A DNA stretch of 64,000 nucleotides from Planctomycetota bacterium (GTDB lineage Bacteria; Planctomycetota; Phycisphaerae; Phycisphaerales; UBA1924): NCBI GenBank assembly GCA_020831805.1, contig JAFIFX010000005.1, positions 124,001-188,000 of the forward strand, written 5' to 3'. The notes under the pieces are model-generated. The model did not search any database. It had not been told where the DNA came from and saw nothing but the letters and a program-made list of their open reading frames with translations. This document shows positions 36,505-42,874 of the stretch, piece after piece. The position numbers and the translations under genes were made by a program. How positions within the stretch are numbered: position 1 is the stretch's first letter; each line of letters opens with the position of its first letter.

Positions 36505-36628
36505 CCCGGCCGCATCGGCTGACCGGGACACCCGCTTGACCGCCCGGAGGCTTTCGCCCCAGATCCACGCCCCCCTCCGCCCGCACGACCGATGCGGGTT
36601 TGCCCCGTTTCGCCCTACAATGCCCCCG

Positions 36629-38140
36629 ATGAGCACCGCCGCCGATCGAGCAAGGTCCGAGAGCCCCACCCAGGCCCCCCCTCGTCTGGACCTCCGCGCC
36701 GCCGCCGGGAGCGGGATCTTCGAATACGCCCCCGCCCCCGAGTCCGTCCGCCCCGCCATCGCCGACCGCTACGGCCTGTTCATCAACGGCCGCTTCACCG
36801 ACCCCACCAGCTCCAAACGCTTCACGACCATCAACCCCGCCACCGAGCAGACCCTGGCCGAGATCGCCGAGGCCAACGAGCAGGATGTGGACGCCGCCGT
36901 CAAGGCCGCCCGCGCCGCCCTGCCCGCCTGGTCCGCCCTGCCCGGCAAGGAACGCGCCAAGTACCTCTACCGCATCGCCCGGCGCCTCCAGGAACGCGCC
37001 CGCGAGCTGGCCGTCCTGGAAACCATGGACGGCGGCAAGCCGATCAAGGAATCCCGCGATGTGGACATCCCGCTGGCCGCGGCCCACTTCTTCCACCACG
37101 CCGGCTGGGCCGACAAACTCCAATACGCCTTTCCCGGACGCGAGCCGAAGCCCGTCGGCGTGTGCGGCCAGATCATCCCGTGGAACTTCCCACTGCTGAT
37201 GGCCGCTTGGAAGATCGCGCCGGCCATCGCCTGCGGCAACACGGTCGTCCTCAAGCCCGCCGAGACCACGCCGCTGACGGCCCTGCGCCTGGCCGAGATC
37301 TGCGCCGAGATCGGCCTGCCCCCCGGCGTGGTGAACATCGTCACCGGCGCGGGCGCGACCGGGGCCGCCATCGTCAACCATCCCGGCATCGACAAGATCG
37401 CCTTCACCGGCTCGACCGAGGTCGGCAAGCTCATCGCCCGCGCCGTCGCGCCGACCCGGAAACGGCTGACCCTCGAACTCGGCGGCAAGAGCGCGAACAT
37501 TATCTTCGAGGACGCCAGCATCGACCAGGCCGTCGAGGGCATCGTCGAGGGGATCTACTTCAACCAGGGCCATGTGTGCTGTGCCGGCTCCCGTTTGTTC
37601 GTCCAGGAATCGATCCTCGACACGGTGATCGCCAAGCTGCGCGACCGGATGCGCACCCTGCGCGTCGGGGACCCGCTGGACAAGAACACCGATGTCGGCG
37701 CGATCAACTCCAAGGCCCAGCTCGCGACCATCGAGAAGTATCTCGAGAGCGGCGCCGAAGAAGGGGCCGAGCGGCACGACTGCGGCTCGGGCGAACTACC
37801 CGCCAAGGGCTATTTCTGCCGCCCGTGCTTCTTCACGGGCGTGCAGCCGAGCCACGCGATTGCCCGGGAGGAGATCTTCGGGCCGGTGCTGGCGGTGATG
37901 AGCTTTCGCACGCCTGAGGAGGCGATCAGCCGGGCGAACAACACGCCGTTCGGGCTGGCCGCGGGGGTTTGGACGGACAAGGGGTCCAAGATCTTCGACA
38001 CCGCCCGCCGGCTGGACGCCGGGGTGGTGTGGCTGAATACCTACAACAAGTTCGATCCGACCAGCCCGTTCGGCGGGTTCAAGGAGTCGGGCTTCGGACG
38101 CGAGGGCGGGCGGCACGGGCTGTCGGCCTACCTGGCATGA
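36629..38140 (+). CDS. NAD(P)-dependent aldehyde dehydrogenase, full length
   Basis: A 503-residue member of the ALDH superfamily. Motifs in order: PWNFPLLMAAWKIAPA, the cofactor motif GSTEVGKL, the general base in LELGGKSAN, and the catalytic Cys in HVCCAGSR; the C-terminus has EEIFGPVLAV and NPF-like PTSPFGGFKESG. TACAAT (36616-36621) lies 7 nt before the ATG. An ATG 9 nt upstream is also possible. The gene is followed by an acetyltransferase and a truncated ALDH, and deoC lies upstream of the island, so oxidation of acetaldehyde from deoxyribose is a plausible role. Base composition shifts from C-rich to G-rich along its 3' part. Confidence 0.93.
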   Translation: MSTAADRARSESPTQAPPRLDLRAAAGSGIFEYAPAPESVRPAIADRYGLFINGRFTDPTSSKRFTTINPATEQTLAEIAEANEQDVDAAVKAARAALPAWSALPGKERAKYLYRIARRLQERARELAVLETMDGGKPIKESRDVDIPLAAAHFFHHAGWADKLQYAFPGREPKPVGVCGQIIPWNFPLLMAAWKIAPAIACGNTVVLKPAETTPLTALRLAEICAEIGLPPGVVNIVTGAGATGAAIVNHPGIDKIAFTGSTEVGKLIARAVAPTRKRLTLELGGKSANIIFEDASIDQAVEGIVEGIYFNQGHVCCAGSRLFVQESILDTVIAKLRDRMRTLRVGDPLDKNTDVGAINSKAQLATIEKYLESGAEEGAERHDCGSGELPAKGYFCRPCFFTGVQPSHAIAREEIFGPVLAVMSFRTPEEAISRANNTPFGLAAGVWTDKGSKIFDTARRLDAGVVWLNTYNKFDPTSPFGGFKESGFGREGGRHGLSAYLA

Positions 38141-38172
38141 CCAACCGGCCCGGAGGGCCTTCGGAGGCGACG

Positions 38173-38697
38173 ATGTCCAGCGTGGAAGAACAAGCGGCGG
38201 CGGTCCCGCAGGCCTCGGACGAGTTCACCGTGCGTGAGCTGACGCCCGAGGACAAGCCGTTCGTGCAGGGCGTGCTGCGCCGGTACTGGGCGTCGCTGAT
38301 CCAGGTCAGCAAGGGTCGCCGGCACCAGGCGGATGAGCTGCCCGGCTTCGCGGCGATGCGCGACGGCGAGGCCGTCGGCCTTCTGACCTACCACATCGAC
38401 GGGGACCAGTGCGAGATCGTGACGCACAACTCGCTGGCGGGGCACGGCGGGATCGGCTCGTGCCTGATGGCCGCGGTGCGGGCCAAGGCGCGGGAGCTGG
38501 GCTGCAAGCGGCTGTGGCTGGTGACGACCAACGACAACACGCCCGCGCTGCGGTTCTACCAGCGCCGGGACTTCGACCTGGTCGCGGTGCACCGCGAGGC
38601 GATCAAGCAGGCCCGCAAGCTCAAGCCGGAGATCCCGGATGTCGGGATGGACGGGATTCCGATCCGGCATGAGTTGGAGTTGGAGTATCTGTTGTGA
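38173..38697 (+). CDS. GNAT-family N-acetyltransferase
   Basis: A 174-residue acetyltransferase. The acetyl-CoA binding loop reads HGGIGSCLMAAVRAKAREL (related to the Q/R-x-x-G-x-G/A consensus), preceded by a beta strand with CEIVTHNSLAG and followed by LWLVTTNDNTPALRFYQRRDF, typical of GNAT enzymes that act on small molecules or protein N-termini. GGAGG sits 5 nt before the ATG. It is 32 bp downstream of the ALDH gene and is probably cotranscribed with it. Substrate unknown. Confidence 0.9.
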   Translation: MSSVEEQAAAVPQASDEFTVRELTPEDKPFVQGVLRRYWASLIQVSKGRRHQADELPGFAAMRDGEAVGLLTYHIDGDQCEIVTHNSLAGHGGIGSCLMAAVRAKARELGCKRLWLVTTNDNTPALRFYQRRDFDLVAVHREAIKQARKLKPEIPDVGMDGIPIRHELELEYLL

Positions 38698-38700
38698 GGG

Positions 38701-38749
38701 GGGCAATAGGCAATGGGCAATGGGCAATGGGCAATGGGGATTGGGGATT
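38701..38749. repeat. heptamer microsatellite
   Basis: Five copies of GGGCAAT (the second is AGGCAAT) at 38701-38735 followed by two copies of GGGGATT. It lies directly between the acetyltransferase stop codon and the ribosome binding region of the truncated ALDH gene, so changes in copy number would change the spacing of an operon junction. Confidence 0.9.
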
Positions 38750-38762
38750 AGGGAACTGAGCC

Positions 38763-39611
38763 ATGGGTGAGCGGTTGGGTATATCGAAGACCTACAAGCT
38801 CTTTATCGGGGGCAAGTTTCCGCGCACCGAGTCGGGGCGGTCGACGGCCGTGAACGATGCCTCGAATGCGCTGGTGGCGCATGTGTGCCACGCGTCGCGC
38901 AAGGATCTGCGCGATGCGGTCGAGGCGGCGGCCAAGGCCCAGGACGGCTGGGCGAACGCGACGGCGTACCTGCGGTCCCAGATCGTCTACCGGCTGGCCG
39001 AGATGATGGAGGGTAAGCGGGCGGAGCTGGCCGCGGCGATCGGCGACGGGGGCGCGGACGAGGTCGACCTGGCCGTCGACCGCGTGGTGCACTTCGCGGG
39101 GTGGTGCGACAAGTTTTCGATGGTCATGGGCGGTGCCAACCCGGTGGCCGGGCCGTACCACAACTTCACGGTGCCCTTCCCGGTGGGCGTGACGGGCGTG
39201 GTCTGCCCGGACGAGCGCCCGCTGCTGGGGCTGGTGTCGATGGTCGCGCCGGTGATCGCGATGGGCAACGCGTGCGTGGTGCTGGCCAGCGAGACGAACC
39301 CGATCCCGGCGATGGTGCTGGCCGAGGCGCTGGCGACCAGCGACCTGCCCTCGGGCGTGGTCAACATCCTGACCGGCTTCCGCGACGAGCTGTGCCCGCA
39401 CTTCGCCGGGCACCGTGGGATCATCGCGATCCACGCCGCGGGCGTGAGCGACGCCCAGCGGACCGCCCTGCGCCTGGGCGCGGCCGAGAACCTCAAGCGG
39501 GTGACGATCCGCGACGCGGTGAACTTCGCCAACGACGCCGCCTGCGAGGGCCCGGCGTGGTGCGAGCCGTTCGTCGAGTTCAAGACGATCTGGCATCCCA
39601 GCGCGGTGTGA
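38763..39611 (+). CDS. truncated aldehyde dehydrogenase-like protein without catalytic domain
   Basis: A 282-residue protein that matches the N-terminal cofactor half of ALDH enzymes (YKLFIGGKFPRTESGRS, then FPVGVTGVVCPDERPLLG and SGVVNILTGF). It stops before the segment that would carry the catalytic Cys. The expected general-base Glu motif is not seen either. The stop is followed by normal intergenic DNA and the frame is clean, so it looks like a real short protein. Such a second, inactive ALDH domain is known from ALDH16-type proteins; here it is a separate gene next to a complete ALDH. Confidence 0.85.
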   Translation: MGERLGISKTYKLFIGGKFPRTESGRSTAVNDASNALVAHVCHASRKDLRDAVEAAAKAQDGWANATAYLRSQIVYRLAEMMEGKRAELAAAIGDGGADEVDLAVDRVVHFAGWCDKFSMVMGGANPVAGPYHNFTVPFPVGVTGVVCPDERPLLGLVSMVAPVIAMGNACVVLASETNPIPAMVLAEALATSDLPSGVVNILTGFRDELCPHFAGHRGIIAIHAAGVSDAQRTALRLGAAENLKRVTIRDAVNFANDAACEGPAWCEPFVEFKTIWHPSAV

Positions 39612-39725
39612 GGGCTTGCCGGCACCGCGTCCGGCGATGCCGGAACATGCATCCATAGCGGGATTCCACCGGAATGTGCTTGCATGCCGCGTGGGATTGC
39701 GGTATCACCGTGCAGGAGACCCGCC

Positions 39726-41111
39726 ATGACCCGATTTGTCGTTTGTCTGATGGTGCTGTTTGTGGCCGCGCCCGCGTGGGGGGATCTGTCCCAGTCGGCG
39801 TTGGCGCAACCGGGGGCCTATGAGGCCGGGTTCCGGACGGTGACGGTTACGCGGGGGAACGGGTCGACCTTCACCGCGCGGCTGTTCTATCCGGCGGTCA
39901 GCGCGGGCGAGGATGCGCCGGTGGACGCGTCGGGCGGGCCGTACCCAGGGGTGAGTTTCGGGCACGGGTTCTTCCAGCCGGTGGGCAACTACCAGAGCAC
40001 GCTGCTGCACCTGGCCACGCACGGGTACCTGGTCATCGCGACCAACTCGCAGGGCGGGCTGTTCCCCAATCACAGCGCGTTCGCGGCGGACATTCTCGAC
40101 TGCCTGACCTGGCTGGAGCAGCAGCACGCGCTGGCGGGGTCGGACCTGGAGGGGCTGGTGGACACGCAGGCGTTCGGGCTCAGCGGGCACTCGATGGGCG
40201 GGGGGGCGGCGATTCTGGCCGCGGCGAGTCTGGACGCTTCGGACACGCGGGTGCGGGCGATCGCGCCGCTGGCGGCGGCGAACACCAACCCGTCGAGCAT
40301 CGCCGCGTCGTCCAACTTCTTCGTGCCGGTGCGGCACATCGTCGGCTCGCAGGACACCATCGTGACGCCCGGGACCACGGTGCAGATGTACAACAACTCG
40401 GCGCGGGCCAAGCAGTTCGTGAACCTGCAGGGCGGGTTCCACTGCGGGTTCGTCGATGGGCAGGGGTTCGGGTGCGACTCGGGGGCGATGAGCCGGGCGG
40501 ACCAGCTCGCCTACATCCGCGCGCTGCTGACGGAGTTCTTCGACCTCTACCTCAAGGGCGACCAGGCCCGGTGGCGGGGCGTGTGGCTGGACGCGGCGCA
40601 GGACGACCCGCGGGCGGTGTACACCAGCGCGCCGGACAGCACGCTGGCCGCGTCGGCGGGATCGGTCACGGTGCGGACGGGCGCGCGGCGGACGGTGGAC
40701 ATCACGGTGACGAACCTCGGGCCGGGGGAGGCGTCGTTCGAGGTGGTCGCGGAGGATGCGCCGTGGGCGATGGGACCTGTGATCGTCGGCCCGCTGGCGC
40801 CCGGGGCCGAGGGGACCGTGTCGCTGGTCATCGAGCCGCCGCTGTCGGAACCGGCGGGGTCGTTCACGCTGCTGGTCTCGGCGCGGTCGCTGCGGGACGG
40901 GGGGACGCGGTCGGCGGCGGAGGTCGGCGTGACGGTGCTGTGCGGGGCGGACTTCAACGCGGACGGGGGTGTTGATTTTTTCGACATCCAGGATTTTCTG
41001 CAGGCGTACCTCGGGCAGGACCCCGCGGCGGACTTCACCGGCGACGGGTCGTTCGACTTCTTCGATGTGCAGGCGTTCCTGGCGGCGTTCGCGGCGGGGT
41101 GCGCTGAATAG
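39726..41111 (+). CDS. secreted cutinase/PETase-like hydrolase with GC-type dockerin-like domain
   Basis: A 461-residue exported protein with a signal peptide (cleavage near AWG). The catalytic region (about 25-290) follows the polyesterase-lipase-cutinase plan: FGHGFFQ at the oxyanion side, LATHGYLVIATNSQGG, the nucleophile elbow GHSMGGGAA, VGSQDTIVTP with the acid, and AKQFVNLQGGFHCGF with the base. A beta-sandwich region (about 300-400) follows. The end has two EF-hand-like repeats (DFNADGGVDFFD and DFTGDGSFDFFD) framed by CGAD and GC, the GC-type dockerin-like module of Phycisphaerae. AGGAGA precedes the ATG. The substrate, an ester or polyester, is inferred. Confidence 0.87.
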   Translation: MTRFVVCLMVLFVAAPAWGDLSQSALAQPGAYEAGFRTVTVTRGNGSTFTARLFYPAVSAGEDAPVDASGGPYPGVSFGHGFFQPVGNYQSTLLHLATHGYLVIATNSQGGLFPNHSAFAADILDCLTWLEQQHALAGSDLEGLVDTQAFGLSGHSMGGGAAILAAASLDASDTRVRAIAPLAAANTNPSSIAASSNFFVPVRHIVGSQDTIVTPGTTVQMYNNSARAKQFVNLQGGFHCGFVDGQGFGCDSGAMSRADQLAYIRALLTEFFDLYLKGDQARWRGVWLDAAQDDPRAVYTSAPDSTLAASAGSVTVRTGARRTVDITVTNLGPGEASFEVVAEDAPWAMGPVIVGPLAPGAEGTVSLVIEPPLSEPAGSFTLLVSARSLRDGGTRSAAEVGVTVLCGADFNADGGVDFFDIQDFLQAYLGQDPAADFTGDGSFDFFDVQAFLAAFAAGCAE

Positions 41112-41146
41112 CAGACCGCTGGCTGACGCCCGCGGCTTGGCTTTGG

Positions 41147-41839
41147 TCACTCGGCGGGGCCGGTCTTTTTCTGGAGGCCCTCGTCCATGACGATGCGGGG
41201 CTGGCCTTCCTTGGGCTGGCGGCTCCACTCGATGTCGAGGCGGATGTCGAAGAGGCGGGCGATGGCGTGGAGTTGACGCTCGATGGCGTCGCGGGCCTGG
41301 GCGATGTAGCGGGGGTCGTTCTTCTCGAACAGCTCGGCGGCCTGGTTCTGGGCGGTGCGCATCAGCTCGGCCTGGCGCTCGGCGTTCATGTTGATGACAT
41401 CGAGCAGGCCGAGGACGCGGCCCTGCTGGATGTCGTAGGGCTCGACATCCATGAGGCGCAGCGAGCCGGCGATGGGCGGCAGGGCGATGCGGAAGTGCCG
41501 GTCGCCGAGGTCATGGACATCGCCCTCCGTGAGCGAGCCGAGTTCGACGGAGTACTGCTTCTCGAACTGGAAGATCATGGCGATCTTGGCCTGGCTGAGC
41601 AGGATGGGGGGCAGCCAGTTCCAGCCGCGGGTGGCGGTGGCGATCTCCTTGGCGTGGACCTCGAGGCCGACCAGACGCCCCACCGCTCGCACGCGTTCGG
41701 TGAGCATGCGGAGTTCCATGCGGTCGAGGCCGGCGCCGTGCCGCCCGCGTCGGATCGTGGTGATGATCCAGAGGGTGGCCCCGGCGACGAGGAGGATGCC
41801 GAGGACCAGCACGGTGAGGATGAGGAAGAACTCGTTCAC
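41147..41839 (-). CDS. DUF4230-like membrane-anchored protein
   Basis: A 230-residue protein with one N-terminal transmembrane helix (about 4-27). The rest resembles DUF4230: QAKIAMIFQFEKQYSVELGS, then a beta-rich section with FRIALPPIAGSLRLMDVEPY and a helical C-terminus. The start is GTG. Function unknown. It converges on the dockerin-hydrolase gene with a 35-bp gap. Confidence 0.75.
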   Translation of the reverse strand: MNEFFLILTVLVLGILLVAGATLWIITTIRRGRHGAGLDRMELRMLTERVRAVGRLVGLEVHAKEIATATRGWNWLPPILLSQAKIAMIFQFEKQYSVELGSLTEGDVHDLGDRHFRIALPPIAGSLRLMDVEPYDIQQGRVLGLLDVINMNAERQAELMRTAQNQAAELFEKNDPRYIAQARDAIERQLHAIARLFDIRLDIEWSRQPKEGQPRIVMDEGLQKKTGPAE

Positions 41840-41947
41840 GGATGATTGTTGGCCAAAGGTGGCGTCGCGTTACCGCCGGGGGCAGAAGGTCCGAGAACCT
41901 TTGTCGAAAGCGGTCGGCCGGCTTGGCTTTGGGCGCGGGCGGCGGGG

Positions 41948-42628
41948 TCAGGCCTTGGCCTTGGCGTCCTCGATGGCTTCGGGCCGGCCCAGTTCGTAAG
42001 CCCTGATGATCAGGTGGGCCCCAACCGAGATGAAACCGACCAGCACCAAGCCGCCGAGGACGAGCAGGAGGATGCGTGCGGCCTCGGAACCCGGGTTGGC
42101 CTGGGTGGAGCCAAAGAATCCCCGTCCGCTGGTCGCGACCCAGGCGAGCACGCCGACGGGCGGGGTCAGGACGAGGAGGCCCTTGATCAGGGCGATCCAG
42201 CAGGCCCGGTTGCGGCTGAACACGGCGAACGACGCGATCAGGCCGAGCCCGGCGGCGATGGCGAGCCGGAAGGCGAGGTAGGGCTGGATAAGGGGGGCCA
42301 CGCCGGGTTCGGCGCCGAAGTTGGCCCGGACTTCGAGGTAGGCGAAGACGCCGCAGACAAGGACGGTTCCGGCGACACAGGCGAGCGAGAGGGCCCAGCC
42401 CTGGGCAAATTTTCCTATGCCGCTCAAGATGCCGAATGCGGCGGCGGCGAGGACGAGGAACTCAAAGACGGTGGAGAACCAGAGGACTGCGTCCCCCCGA
42501 AACAGGGTGACCCACAGGGCGGGCAAAACCGAGAGGGCGAGGAGTGCCGAGAGACCGATGGCCGCGAATCGGGCGAGGGCCGGCGGGTGGGGCGGGGTCG
42601 GGGGTTGTGGCGGATCGGTCTGCGTCAT
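41948..42628 (-). CDS. integral membrane protein of unknown function
   Basis: A 226-residue protein with a Pro-rich N-terminus (residues 5-16) and about five hydrophobic helices. No conserved motif is recognised. It is divergent from fliD, with 246 bp between the starts, and shares no obvious operon with the DUF4230 gene, 108 bp away. Confidence 0.75.
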   Translation of the reverse strand: MTQTDPPQPPTPPHPPALARFAAIGLSALLALSVLPALWVTLFRGDAVLWFSTVFEFLVLAAAAFGILSGIGKFAQGWALSLACVAGTVLVCGVFAYLEVRANFGAEPGVAPLIQPYLAFRLAIAAGLGLIASFAVFSRNRACWIALIKGLLVLTPPVGVLAWVATSGRGFFGSTQANPGSEAARILLLVLGGLVLVGFISVGAHLIIRAYELGRPEAIEDAKAKA

Positions 42629-42807
42629 GGTTGAGAACCCCGGGGCATTTTCGTCTGATTGTTGTCACGGGTTGACGGCTGGGCGGGGAAAGGGGCGGAA
42701 GAAAGGGGGAAAGCGGCGGAGACTGCGCGGGATCGGCGGATCCGGCCGAACGGGGGCGCGGATCGTGCCGATGTTCGAGGCGGGCGGTTCGGGCATGTGC
42801 GGGCGGC

Positions 42808-42867
42808 TTGACCGCGTGGGGTCGGACGGCCGATAGCAGGGTGGATCGGGGCCGCGTTCCCCTGGAG
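42808..42867 (+). promoter_or_regulatory. candidate fliD promoter and ribosome binding site
   Basis: GCCGATAG at 42829-42836 differs by one base from the -10 consensus of flagellar sigma-28 (GCCGATAA). The upstream -35 is not a good sigma-28 match; TTGACC at 42808-42813 would instead suit a housekeeping sigma. GGAGG at 42863-42867 is the ribosome binding site, 7 nt before the ATG. The same octamer occurs before fliS. Confidence 0.4.
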
Positions 42868-42874
42868 GTACACG

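Noticed and set aside
37500-38200. Replication origin at the skew change
   Set aside because: No dnaA or gyrB gene and no DnaA box cluster was seen; the region is inside a coding sequence. The skew change is reported but not called an origin.
38763-39611. The half-ALDH as a sequencing-error truncation
   Set aside because: After the stop codon no ALDH catalytic domain can be found in any frame before the next gene, and its start and frame are clean, so it is treated as a real short gene.
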